A stretch of 64,000 nt of DNA, taken from the NCBI RefSeq assembly GCF_900323885.1, contig NZ_OOHJ01000022.1, positions 558,001 through 622,000 of the forward strand. Reading direction: 5' to 3'. Both the position numbers and the translations under genes were made by a program. The notes under the pieces are model-generated. The model saw only the letters and a list, made by a program, of their open reading frames with translations, did not search any database and had not been told where the DNA came from. Shown piece by piece: positions 56,739 to 64,000 of this stretch. Positions within the stretch are counted from its first letter, which is position 1. Each line of letters starts with the position of its first letter. The stretch comes from [Actinomadura] parvosata subsp. kistnae. Lineage in GTDB: Bacteria; Actinomycetota; Actinomycetes; Streptosporangiales; Streptosporangiaceae.

Positions 56739-57719
56739 TCACGCCTCGGCCAGGACCAGGGCGAAGTCTCCGGCCGGGTCGGTGTAGTGGCGGCGCACCC
56801 CGAAGCCCGCCGTCTCCAGCTCCATCCGCAGCCCCTCCGGCCGGAACTTGGCGCTGATCTCCGTCCGCATCTCCTCCCCCGCCTCGAACGACACCTCCAG
56901 CCCGAGCCCGCCGACCCGCACCCGCATTTCACGGGAGGCGCGCAGCCGCATCTCGATCCAGTCGTGCCGCTCGTCGTACAGGGCGACGTGCTCGAACGCG
57001 TCCGGCTCGAAGTCGGCGTCCAGCTCCCTGTTGATGACGTGCAGCACGTTCCGGTTGAACGCGGCCGTCACCCCCGCCGAGTCGTCGTAGGCCGCCACCA
57101 GCCGCCCCCTGTCCTTGACCAGGTCGGCCCCCAGCAGGAACGTGTCGCCCGGCCGCAGCGTGGCCCGCAGCTCTTTGAGGAACACGGCTCGGGCGGCCGG
57201 TTCGAGGTTGCCGATGGTGCCGCCGAGGAAGGCCACCATGCGCCGCCCGTTGCGGGGCAGCAGTGCCAGGTGCCGTTCGAAGTCGGCGCACACCGCGCGT
57301 ACGGTCAGCCCCGGATAGCGGCCGGCCAGGCGGTGGGCGGCGGCGTCGAGGGTGACGGCGTCCACGTCCACCGGCGTGTAGCCGCGCAGGGTGCCCGCCG
57401 CCGACAGCGCGTCGAGCAGCAGCACGGTCTTCTCGCTGGTGCCCGAGCCCAGCTCGACCAGCGTGTCGGCGCCGGAGACGGCCGCCAGGTCGGCGGCCCG
57501 CGCGCGCAGGATGGCCAGCTCGCGCCGGGTCGGGTAGTACTCGGGCAACCGGGTGATACGGGAGAACAACTCGCTGCCGGTGGCGTCGTAGAACCATTTG
57601 GGCGGCAGCCACTTGGGGGTGGACGTCAGGCCGGTGGTGACGTCGTGTTCGAGGGCCTGGCGCAGGTAGTCGCGGTCAAGATGGCTGATCACGCGCACGG
57701 TGGACTGGGTGACGGGCAC
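56739..57719 (-). CDS. egtD: L-histidine N-alpha-methyltransferase
   Basis: Trimethylates histidine to hercynine using SAM, the first committed ergothioneine step. 326 residues from GTG 57719. Conserved blocks: LTSTPKWLPPKWFYDATGSE, LFSRITRLPEYYPTRRE, VELGSGTSEKTVLLLDAL and VAFLGGTIGNLEP. The length and all blocks match EgtD. The gap to egtC is 20 bp. Confidence 0.95.
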   Translation of the reverse strand: MPVTQSTVRVISHLDRDYLRQALEHDVTTGLTSTPKWLPPKWFYDATGSELFSRITRLPEYYPTRRELAILRARAADLAAVSGADTLVELGSGTSEKTVLLLDALSAAGTLRGYTPVDVDAVTLDAAAHRLAGRYPGLTVRAVCADFERHLALLPRNGRRMVAFLGGTIGNLEPAARAVFLKELRATLRPGDTFLLGADLVKDRGRLVAAYDDSAGVTAAFNRNVLHVINRELDADFEPDAFEHVALYDERHDWIEMRLRASREMRVRVGGLGLEVSFEAGEEMRTEISAKFRPEGLRMELETAGFGVRRHYTDPAGDFALVLAEA

Positions 57720-57739
57720 GAGGCCTCCAAGAGATGGGT

Positions 57740-58447
57740 TCACAGCGGCTGGACGCGTACGTCGTCGCGGGTCACGGTCAGCAGGCTCCGCTCGGGCACG
57801 GCCTGCCAGCCGGGCAGGTCGTCGAGCGGCTCGCTGGCCACCAGCACGCCGTCGTGGAATCGGTGGTGGAACAGGGTGTCGCCCCAGACGGTCGCGGCGA
57901 GCGTCGTGCCGTCGGAGGCGAGCAAGTTGAGGCGGGCGGCCGGGTCCTTCTCCCCGGCCTGGACGACGACCTCGGCCAGCGACTCGCCCAGGCCGGCGCC
58001 GGCCCGCCCGCGCTGGAACACCGCGCCGGCGACCCAGGCGGCGTCGCAGGTGCTCTCGGCGGCGTCGCACAGGTCGGCGACCGCGTCACGGGCGACGCGG
58101 CCGTTGTGGCTGAGCAGCCACGTGCGGTCGGTGAACGGCGCCGTGGCGCTCTCCTCGACCGGCATGCCCACGGTGGCCGAGCGCACCGCGGCCAGCAGGC
58201 ACGTCGAACGGGCCACGGCGGCCAGGCCCGGCAGGTTCGCGTCGGTCCAGATGGGCACGGAACGGCGGTAACGCACCGGCTCAGGGCGGCCCGGAACGTA
58301 CCAGCCCATGCCGTACCCGTCGGCGTTCACCATGCCGTGCCGCTGGCGGCGCGGCGCGTACGACTGCTTGAGCAGCCCGTGCTCGGGCTCGTCGATCAGC
58401 GAGGCGAGCGAGCGCTCGGCGCCCAGCCAGGCGGCGTGCCTGCACAC
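57740..58447 (-). CDS. egtC: Gamma-glutamyl hercynylcysteine sulfoxide hydrolase
   Basis: Class II glutamine-amidotransferase-like hydrolase that removes the gamma-glutamyl group. 235 residues. The N-terminal Met-Cys (MCRHAAWLG) supplies the Ntn nucleophile, and NADGYGMGWYV plus LLSHNGRV are the other conserved blocks. The GTG start directly follows the egtB stop, so both are co-translated. Confidence 0.95.
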   Translation of the reverse strand: MCRHAAWLGAERSLASLIDEPEHGLLKQSYAPRRQRHGMVNADGYGMGWYVPGRPEPVRYRRSVPIWTDANLPGLAAVARSTCLLAAVRSATVGMPVEESATAPFTDRTWLLSHNGRVARDAVADLCDAAESTCDAAWVAGAVFQRGRAGAGLGESLAEVVVQAGEKDPAARLNLLASDGTTLAATVWGDTLFHHRFHDGVLVASEPLDDLPGWQAVPERSLLTVTRDDVRVQPL

Positions 58448-59740
58448 TCAGACCAGCTCCGACCGGGCGCAGCGGAAACCGGTGAAGATCTGCCGGCGGA
58501 TCGGGTAGTCCCAGTTCCTGAACGTGGTGCGCACCGCCGCCGGGTCCGCCGCCCACGAGCCGCCGCGCAGCACGCGGTACTCCTCGCCGAAGAACACCTC
58601 GCTGTACTCCTTGTACGGGAAGCTGCGGAACCCCGGGTAGCCGTGGAACCAGGAGCTCGTCCACTCCCACACGTCGCCCACCATCTGCTCGGCCCCGTAG
58701 GCGCTGGCGCCCGCCGGGTACGCGCCGAGGGGGGCCGGGTGGGAGGCGCGGTGGCCCAGGTTCGCCAGAGAAGGGCCGGGGTCGGCCTCGCCCCACGGGT
58801 AACGCCTCGACCGGCGCGCCTCCGGGTCCCAGCCGCACGCCTTCTCCCACTCGGCCTCCGTGGGCAGCCGCTTGCCGGCCCAGCGGGCGTACGCGTCGGC
58901 CTCGTACCAGCTCACGTGCTGCACCGGCTCGTCCATCGGGACGGGCTCGACGCGGCCGAAGCGGGTGCGGTGCCAGGTGCCGCCGTCGCTGGTCCAGAAC
59001 AGCGGCGCGGTGATGCCGCGCCGCTGCCGCCACTGCCAGCCCTCCGGCGTCCACCAGCGCGGGTCGTCGTACCCGCCGTCCTCCATGAACGCCAGGTACG
59101 CGCGGTTGCCGACCGGCAGCCGGTCGATCCAGTAGCCGGGCAGGTCCACCCACGTGGCGGGGCGCTCGTTGTCGTAGGCCCACGGCAGCGTGTCCGTGCC
59201 CATGAGGAACGGCCCCGCCGGCACGTGCACCTCCTCCGGCCCTCCTGCGCCGCCCGGCGGCAGCTCGCCGTCGCGCACCAGGCCCGGCTGCCCGGACAGC
59301 TGCAGGGTGGCGAGCATGGTCTCGTCGTGCTGGTGCTCGTGCTGGATCACCAGCCCGAACACGAACCCGTCGCGGTGCAGCGGCGACGGCCCCTCCAGGT
59401 CCACCTCGTCGAGGACGTCGAGCACCCGGCCGCGCACGCCCTCGATGTAGCCGCGCGCCTCCGCCGGGCGCAGGAACGGCAGGCTCGGGCGGTCTTTGCG
59501 CGGGGTCTTGAACGCGTCGTAGATGTCGTCGATCTCGGGGCGCAACGGGGTGATGCCGGCGGCGGCGCGCAGCACCCACAGCTCCTCGTAGTTGCCGACG
59601 TGCGCAAGGTCCCAGACGAGGGGGGACATGAGCGGCGAGTGCTGGTTCACCAGGAGGTCGTCGTCGGCGTCGGTGTAGGCGAGCGAACGGTCGCGGACGG
59701 CTATGAGCTCTCTGGCGATGCGTTCCTTGATGTCGTTCAT
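58448..59740 (-). CDS. egtB: Hercynine oxygenase (sulfoxide synthase)
   Basis: Non-haem iron enzyme that links hercynine and gamma-glutamylcysteine with O2. 430 residues. The N-terminal DinB-like domain has the HxxxHxE iron motif in IQHEHQHDETML, and the C-terminal formylglycine-generating-enzyme fold includes SWYEADAYARWAGKRLPTEA and RVLRGGSWAADPAAVRTTFR. Its ATG overlaps the egtA stop (ATGA). Confidence 0.95.
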   Translation of the reverse strand: MNDIKERIARELIAVRDRSLAYTDADDDLLVNQHSPLMSPLVWDLAHVGNYEELWVLRAAAGITPLRPEIDDIYDAFKTPRKDRPSLPFLRPAEARGYIEGVRGRVLDVLDEVDLEGPSPLHRDGFVFGLVIQHEHQHDETMLATLQLSGQPGLVRDGELPPGGAGGPEEVHVPAGPFLMGTDTLPWAYDNERPATWVDLPGYWIDRLPVGNRAYLAFMEDGGYDDPRWWTPEGWQWRQRRGITAPLFWTSDGGTWHRTRFGRVEPVPMDEPVQHVSWYEADAYARWAGKRLPTEAEWEKACGWDPEARRSRRYPWGEADPGPSLANLGHRASHPAPLGAYPAGASAYGAEQMVGDVWEWTSSWFHGYPGFRSFPYKEYSEVFFGEEYRVLRGGSWAADPAAVRTTFRNWDYPIRRQIFTGFRCARSELV

Positions 59741-61083
59741 GCGTGTCCTTCATGTACGGGGTCGTGGTCGGCGTGTGGCCCTTGGCCGTCGTGGTCGGCG
59801 CTTGGATCTTGGTCGTCATCGAGCCATGGCGGGGCCGGGTGGGGTGCCTCCATCAGGTCGGCCGCCGGGGAGCGGCCCTTCCTCACGTACCGGTCGGCGA
59901 ACGCGGCCACCGCGCCGACCAGCGCCGCATCCGCGCCCAGCCTGGGCAGCGCCTCCAGAGCGGCGCGGAAACCCACCTCGGCCGCGTTCCGCAGCCTCGG
60001 ATCCGCCAGCCCGCACCGCGCCGCCCTGTCCCATTCCTCCTGGCCGCCCGCTTCTGTCGGGACGGCGGCTATCGCGGCGTCACCGGCCCGGTCGTCGGTG
60101 ATGAGCGCGTGCGTCACCGCCACGCACACCGGCCAGACCGCCGGATGCTGCGCGTCCAGGTAACGGACCTCCAGCCAGCCGCGGGGCCGGACCGGCGGGA
60201 AGACGGTGGTGGCGTGGTAGGCCAGATCCTCGAGAGTCGGCCGCCGCACCCCACCATCGCCCCGGCCCCCACCATCGCTTCGGCCCGCACCACTCTTTGG
60301 ACCCTCGCCGGCGCCGTTCACCCAGTCGCGGAACGTCGAGCCATCGCGTACCGGCCGATAACGCTCGTCGTCCTCCCGCACGAGCATCAGCCGGGCATCC
60401 AGCAGGTACTCCGCCCAATCGGCGACGGGATCGCCCGTGACCGGCACCGGCCGCGTCCGGGTCGGGTCGAGGTTGTTCCACACGTCCTGACGGCCGGACA
60501 TCCACCCGTACGGCCGGCCGCCGCTCAGCGGCGAGTTGGCGAAGGCGGCCAGCAGCACGGGGCCGAGCGCGTGCGCCCGCTCCCAGCGCACGCCCGGCTG
60601 CCGCCCGAAGTCCAGGTTCACCTGGATCGACGCGGTGGAGCACATCATCAGCGGCCCGAACGGCGCCCCCAGGAACTCGGCCATCGCCTCGTAACGGGGC
60701 AGGCCCAGTTGTCGGCACGGAACGCGTACCGGATCGAGCCCCACCCCGCCCAGCACCAGCCCGGCCGCCCGCAACCCCGCCCGCACGGCGGCCACGTCGG
60801 CACTCAGGCGGGTGATCGTGTCGGGCAGCGCCCCCGCCGGCCCGGACAGCTCCAGCTGCCCGCCCGGCTCGAACGTCACCCGGCTGCCGCCCGGCAACCG
60901 TGCGGGCAGGGCCCGCTCCGTCCGCTCCATCGGGACGTGCCCGCCGGGATCCGCCCGGTCGAAGACGAGGAACTCCAGCTCGACGCCCACCCGGTCGCCG
61001 GCGGGGCGGAAGCACCGGCGCGCGTACCCCGCCACCTCCGTGACGTCGCGCAGCGGCGTGCTCTCGGCCGTAACCCCGATCAT
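59737..61083 (-). CDS. egtA: Glutamate-cysteine ligase for ergothioneine synthesis
   Basis: Makes gamma-glutamylcysteine, the sulfur donor for EgtB. 448 residues of the GshA/GCS2-like family: GVELEFLVFDRADPGGHVP, VTFEPGGQLELSGP, STASIQVNLDFG and WMSGRQDVWNNLDP. A Gly/Asp/Arg-rich low-complexity insert is near residue 275. The acidic C-terminal tail (DQDPSADHDGQGPHADHDP) is encoded by degenerate repeats (GTCGTGGTCGGCG) at about 59750-59830. ATG 61083 follows GAAGGGA. First gene of egtABCDE. Confidence 0.94.
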   Translation of the reverse strand: MIGVTAESTPLRDVTEVAGYARRCFRPAGDRVGVELEFLVFDRADPGGHVPMERTERALPARLPGGSRVTFEPGGQLELSGPAGALPDTITRLSADVAAVRAGLRAAGLVLGGVGLDPVRVPCRQLGLPRYEAMAEFLGAPFGPLMMCSTASIQVNLDFGRQPGVRWERAHALGPVLLAAFANSPLSGGRPYGWMSGRQDVWNNLDPTRTRPVPVTGDPVADWAEYLLDARLMLVREDDERYRPVRDGSTFRDWVNGAGEGPKSGAGRSDGGGRGDGGVRRPTLEDLAYHATTVFPPVRPRGWLEVRYLDAQHPAVWPVCVAVTHALITDDRAGDAAIAAVPTEAGGQEEWDRAARCGLADPRLRNAAEVGFRAALEALPRLGADAALVGAVAAFADRYVRKGRSPAADLMEAPHPAPPWLDDDQDPSADHDGQGPHADHDPVHEGHA

Positions 61084-61144
61084 CGTCTTCCCTTCGCCGG
61101 CGCCACAGGTACGCACGCGACTACAGAGCCGGGAGGCGCGCGAT

Positions 61145-61170
61145 CGTTACACACGAATTTCCGCGTAACG
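61145..61170. promoter_or_regulatory. Inverted repeat between egtA and a zinc-finger gene
   Basis: CGTTAC-N14-GTAACG in the 114-bp divergent gap, 61 bp upstream of egtA and 27 bp upstream of the 61198 gene. It could be an operator serving both; the protein is unknown. Confidence 0.4.
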
Positions 61171-61197
61171 GATGGGTCGCGTTCGGCACTGTGTGAC

Positions 61198-61554
61198 ATG
61201 GAGGAGGGTTCACTGGGCTGCACCGACGTGCTCGCCCTGGCCACGGACTACCTGGACGAAGCGCTCCCACCGGCGCGGCACCGCACGGTCGGGGAGCACC
61301 TGGACGCGTGCCGCGACTGCTCGGCGTGGCTGGCACAACTCCTGGCCACGATCGCGGCCCTGGGCTGCCTGCGCGACGGCATCATCACCCGACCGGTTCT
61401 GACGGCACTGCGGGACAGCTTCAGCCGCCGGAAAGGCCAGCCCGCTGGCACCTGCCCGACCGCCGTGGGCGATGGCGGTGCCGACGGCAAAGCGGCCGGC
61501 ACCGGCGGAGGCGAACGTAGGGGCGGGGGCACGGACGAAAACCCCAGGGGCTGA
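61198..61554 (+). CDS. Small zinc-finger (ZAS-like) protein
   Basis: 118 residues. The N-terminal 45 residues (CTDVLALATDYLDEALPPAR, then GEHLDACRDCSAWL) have the H-x3-C-x2-C zinc motif of anti-sigma factors. The rest is a low-complexity Gly/Arg/Ala tail (GGADGKAAGTGGGERRGGG) that looks like repeat growth. No membrane helix, so a cytoplasmic ZAS protein if functional. No sigma gene is directly next to it; it is divergent from egtA and may link thiol stress to that operon, which is speculation. Confidence 0.65.
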   Translation: MEEGSLGCTDVLALATDYLDEALPPARHRTVGEHLDACRDCSAWLAQLLATIAALGCLRDGIITRPVLTALRDSFSRRKGQPAGTCPTAVGDGGADGKAAGTGGGERRGGGTDENPRG

Positions 61555-61815
61555 GAACGGCGGCGAGCCAGCGGCGGCGAGGACCGGCGGCGAGCCAGCG
61601 GTGAGGGCGCGACCAGCGGCGGGGCGGGGGCCGGGAGTGGGCCAGCGGTGAGGGCGGGCCAGCGGTGGCGAGGACCGGCGGCGGAGGCGCGCGCTCAGCC
61701 GTAGGGCCGGCGGAGGCGGAAGTGAGAGGCGAGGACAGCGGCGGGAGTGGACCGGCTACGAACGACGGTCGTGGTCGTGATCGGGGTCGTGGTGGCGGGG
61801 GCGGGGACGAACCAA
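61555..61815. repeat. Gene-free gap with GGCGGCGAG/CCAGCGG repeats
   Basis: 261 bp between two convergent ZAS-type genes. The left half is a run of drifted CGGCGGCGAGCCAGCGG units; the right half has two copies of a unit with CTACGAACGACGGTCG (about 61755-61770 and 61815-61830), the second entering the anti-sigma gene's 3' end. Confidence 0.7.
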
Positions 61816-62079
61816 CTACGAACGACGGTCGGGGTCGTGGTGGTGACGGTTGCGGTTGCGGAAGGCCGACATGAGCCGATCCCGTACCGGCGCGGACAAC
61901 TTCTCCGGCGGCTGGTCACCGAGCACCTTGATCGTCGTACGGAACTGGTCGAAGTAACGCCCGCACCCCTCGCAGCAGGACAAGTGCGCCCGCACGCCGT
62001 CGCGGGACGGCTGGTCGAGGGCGTCCTCAAGGTAGGCGGTGAGAAGTTCCGCCAGCTCGTCGCAGGTGAACCGCTTCAC
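61816..62079 (-). CDS. ZAS-family anti-sigma factor
   Basis: About 87 residues: KRFTCDELAELLTAYLEDAL, then the zinc motif H-x3-C-x2-C in VRAHLSCCEGCGRYFDQF, then a helix that would wrap the sigma factor. No membrane helix, so it is a soluble anti-sigma. GTG 62079 after GAGGGCGG is preferred; an earlier GTG (62118) would add 13 residues beginning MKRFIPE. It lies 80 bp downstream of the ECF sigma gene and is probably co-transcribed with it. The last residues (NRHHHDPDRRS) overlap a duplicated DNA segment. Confidence 0.82.
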   Translation of the reverse strand: MKRFTCDELAELLTAYLEDALDQPSRDGVRAHLSCCEGCGRYFDQFRTTIKVLGDQPPEKLSAPVRDRLMSAFRNRNRHHHDPDRRS

Positions 62080-62159
62080 GACGTTGACCGCCCTCGTCTC
62101 TGGGATGAACCGTTTCACTCATTGTCGCCGTTGTATCGGCCTGATGGGGCCGCGCAAAC

Positions 62160-62825
62160 TCATTCGGGCTGTTTGACGGACTCGTAGTAGTCCGCCAGCC
62201 AGCCGCGTACCGCGGTGCGGGCGCGGTGCAGCAGCACCCGCTGGTTGGCCGCCGAGATCTCCAGGATCTCGCAGACCTCGTCGGAGGTGCACCCCTCCAC
62301 GTCACGCAGGGTGATCACGACCCGCTGCCGGGGCGGCAGCCGCCCCAGCGCCTCGGCGATCAGCACGCGCACCTCCGCCGCCAGCGCCTCCCCCTCGGGC
62401 GTCGGCCACCCCGAGGCGCCGTCCACCCGGGCGCCCTGGGCCGCCGCGCCGAGGTCCGCGAACACGTCACCGTCGCGTTCGAACGCGCTCCACGGCAGCG
62501 TACGGCTCTCCCGCACGCCGCGCTTCTTCGCGGTGTTGACCAGGATGCGGAACACCCACGTCTTGACGGAGGCGCGCCCCTCGAAGGCGTCGATCCCGTC
62601 GATCACCGCCAGCCAGGTGTCCTGCACGACCTCCTCGGCGGAGTGGTCGGTGGACACGTAGGACCTGGCGACCCGGAGCATGCCCCTGGACCAGGTGTCG
62701 AGCAGCGCCGCGAACATCGCCTCGTCGCCGTCGCGCAGGGCGCCGACGACGATGTCATCCGGGGGCAGCCCGCCGCCCTCGAAAGACCCCACGATCGCTC
62801 CCCCTCCGGTCGAACGCTGGGACAT
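62160..62825 (-). CDS. ECF-type sigma factor
   Basis: 221 residues. Region 2: SAEEVVQDTWLAVIDGIDAF with KTWVFRILVNTAKKRG; region 4: LGRLPPRQRVVITLRDVEGC then SDEVCEILEISAANQRVLLH. Start ATG 62825 follows GGAGGTGAG. The partner anti-sigma factor gene is directly downstream. With a soluble ZAS protein the pair probably senses something in the cytoplasm, such as redox or zinc, rather than at the membrane. Confidence 0.9.
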   Translation of the reverse strand: MSQRSTGGGAIVGSFEGGGLPPDDIVVGALRDGDEAMFAALLDTWSRGMLRVARSYVSTDHSAEEVVQDTWLAVIDGIDAFEGRASVKTWVFRILVNTAKKRGVRESRTLPWSAFERDGDVFADLGAAAQGARVDGASGWPTPEGEALAAEVRVLIAEALGRLPPRQRVVITLRDVEGCTSDEVCEILEISAANQRVLLHRARTAVRGWLADYYESVKQPE

Positions 62826-62879
62826 CTCACCTCCGAGACCGAACCCGAGCCCGGCCCCACCCCACCTCCGGCGGGACAC

Positions 62880-63787
62880 CGCTCAGGTTAATCTCCCCCA
62901 CTGACGTTTCCCCGGCACCACCACCCGTAGCCCTCCCATGTACGACTTGTCCCGACACACCCACCCCTCCACCACCCCCACCGCCCCGCATCCCGCCCAC
63001 ACCACGCCCTCCGCTGCGTGCCCACGCGGTGCGGCGGGGGCGGTGCCGTGGCCGTGCTGGGCACCGTGGCCCAAGCTGGGCGCCGTGCCCGAGCTGGCCG
63101 CCATGCGCGTGGCGCCGGGCTCCGCCGCACACCCTCCCGCCGACCCGGCGCTTCGACGCGAGCCGTCGCACCGTGGCCGCGCGCTGGGTGACTCCACGGC
63201 ACGCTGCGCTGGGCCACGCCACGCGCCGTCGCACAGCGCCGGGCTGGACAGGGCCCCACCTCGCCCGCCGGGCCGTGTTGCGCCCGCCACGCCTCATCCC
63301 GTCCGCGCCCACGCCGCGGCATCACATCCGCGCCGCGCCGCTTCGTGGCCGCGCAATGTGGCGCGGTGCCGTGCCGTGCCCGAGCTGGGCGCCGTGCGCG
63401 TGGCGCCGGACTCCACCGCACACCCTCCCGCCGACGCGGCGCTTGGACGCGAGCTTTCGCACCGCCCGCGTGCTGGGGCACGCCACGGCACGCTGCGCTG
63501 GGCCACGCCACGCTCCGTCGCACTGCGCCGGGCTGGGCAGGGCCCCACCTCACCCGCCGTGCCGCCGTGCGCCCACGAGTGCGCCCACCATGCCGCATTG
63601 CGTTCACCCCCGCGCCGCCGCATCGCGTCCGCGCCGCTCCGCTTCGTGCCCGTGCGGTGTGGCGCGGGCGGTGCGGTGCCCGAGCCGGGCGCCGTGGGCG
63701 TGGCGCCGGACTCGGGCGGGGGCTGTCCGGAGCGGGGGCCGGCGTGGCGGAGGGGGCGGGCGGGCGTCGGGGCGGCCGGGAGGTGGG
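62880..63787. repeat. Gene-free region made of imperfect ~295-bp tandem repeats
   Basis: About 900 bp with no supported gene. A degenerate unit begins at 63091 (GAGCTGGCCGCC), again at 63382 (GAGCTGGGCGCC) and, cut short, at 63682 (GAGCCGGGCGCC), so periods of 291 and 300 bp. Each carries a segment like GTGCGCGTGGCGCCGGAC and, in the first two, CACCCTCCCGCCGAC, related to the elements at 2251 and 2660. Long open frames on all strands read as Arg/Pro/His/Ala repeats and are composition artefacts. Confidence 0.75.
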
Positions 63788-64000
63788 TCAGCGTTCGCCG
63801 GCCGGTTCCTCCACCGGCTCCACCGGCTCCACCTGCGCGGCGGGAGAGGGGCGGAGGCGGTCGCGGTGGTTGGCTAGGAGGCTGGTGGCCGTGACGGTGA
63901 TCAGGACGGCCACGATGACCCCCAGCGAGGCCAGGGTCGGGATTTCCGGGACCCACGTCCACACCCCGTGCGCCCAGTGCAGGATGAGCTTCACCCCGAT
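63788..64000 (-). CDS. C-terminal part of a TerC-family membrane protein (runs off the window)
   Basis: Only the last 70 or so codons are in the window. KLILHWAHGVWTWVPEIPTL and ASLGVIVAVLITVTATSLLA match the last loop and helix of TerC/Alx-type membrane proteins linked with metal (tellurite, manganese) handling. The frame continues without a stop to position 64000, so the real start is beyond the edge and the internal GTG here is not the start. A Glu/Pro/Val-rich tail (QVEPVEPVEEPAGER), itself repetitive, follows the helix. Confidence 0.75.
   Translation of the reverse strand: MGVKLILHWAHGVWTWVPEIPTLASLGVIVAVLITVTATSLLANHRDRLRPSPAAQVEPVEPVEEPAGER

Noticed and set aside
62938..63962. Several 220-320-codon open frames on both strands
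   Set aside because: Products are Arg/Pro/His/Ala repeats without any domain and follow the 295-bp DNA repeat; composition explains them.
1..64000. tRNA, rRNA, riboswitch, insertion sequence or prophage
   Set aside because: I saw no cloverleaf or T-loop sequence, no rRNA stretch, no transposase or integrase and no phage gene. Absence by eye is not proof for small RNAs.

Overview
The window is very GC-rich DNA, with almost every third codon position G or C and many GTG/TTG starts, and it reads as actinobacterial chromosome. The gene content (a complete ergothioneine set, a mycothiol-type DinB-like enzyme, an F420-type luciferase-family oxidoreductase, a PknB-type kinase, ZAS anti-sigma factors and a HAIR heat-shock operator) points to a filamentous actinomycete. 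Streptosporangiaceae, perhaps Nonomuraea-like, is my best guess; no rRNA or marker gene is present to settle it.

Layout. 0-4.7 kb: a secreted protein, a divergent SDR/TetR pair, a repeat-filled gap, an acyltransferase-3 and a TetR. 4.7-12.8 kb: a complete protocatechuate branch of the beta-ketoadipate pathway, read leftward as pcaI-J-F-H-G-B-DC, divergent from a fused double IclR regulator with a palindromic operator between them. 12.8-19.7 kb: a quinone oxidoreductase, a fossil septum-formation fragment, a GlcD-type FAD oxidase, and a three-gene PaoABC-like molybdenum hydroxylase operon (2Fe-2S, FAD plus extra Fe-S, Mo). 19.7-25.5 kb: two PAP2 phosphatases, an FHA/winged-helix protein divergent from a transmembrane Ser/Thr kinase fused to an external lytic-transglycosylase-like domain, a STAS protein, a methyltransferase and a NUDIX hydrolase. 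25.5-33.2 kb: MarR, two overlapping DJ-1/PfpI genes (one a GlxA-type regulator), two small membrane proteins, an FRG-domain protein, an HSL esterase and a large BTAD regulator. 33.2-37.2 kb: a signal-less subtilase cassette with a stand-alone prodomain paralogue. 37.3-44.8 kb: an OxlT-like MFS with its tiny partner, a carboxylesterase, a mycothiol-type enzyme, MarR, FUSC, Hsp20. 45-55.3 kb: NmrA-like/TetR pair, second Hsp20, S41 peptidase, LLM oxidoreductase, an HTH-TPR/ATP-grasp pair, sialidase, SDR. 55.4-61.1 kb: egtA-B-C-D-E, read leftward. 61.2-64 kb: a zinc-finger protein, an ECF sigma/ZAS anti-sigma pair, a repeat region and the 3' end of a TerC-family gene running off the window.

Two window-wide patterns matter to anyone using this annotation. 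First, short tandem repeats (13-42 bp) sit at about twenty places, mainly over stop codons, in 3' intergenic gaps and in linkers between protein domains; at three convergent gene pairs the repeats occupy the gap and cover one or both stop codons. A longer degenerate repeat family occurs near both ends of the window. Second, five genes (pcaB, the 2Fe-2S subunit, one PAP2, one marR, egtE) are out of frame, each in a way that one or two missing bases, mostly in C or G runs, would repair. Uncorrected base-calling in homopolymers is the simplest explanation, though the repeat-array case could also be true slippage. I annotate these as genes with noted frameshifts.
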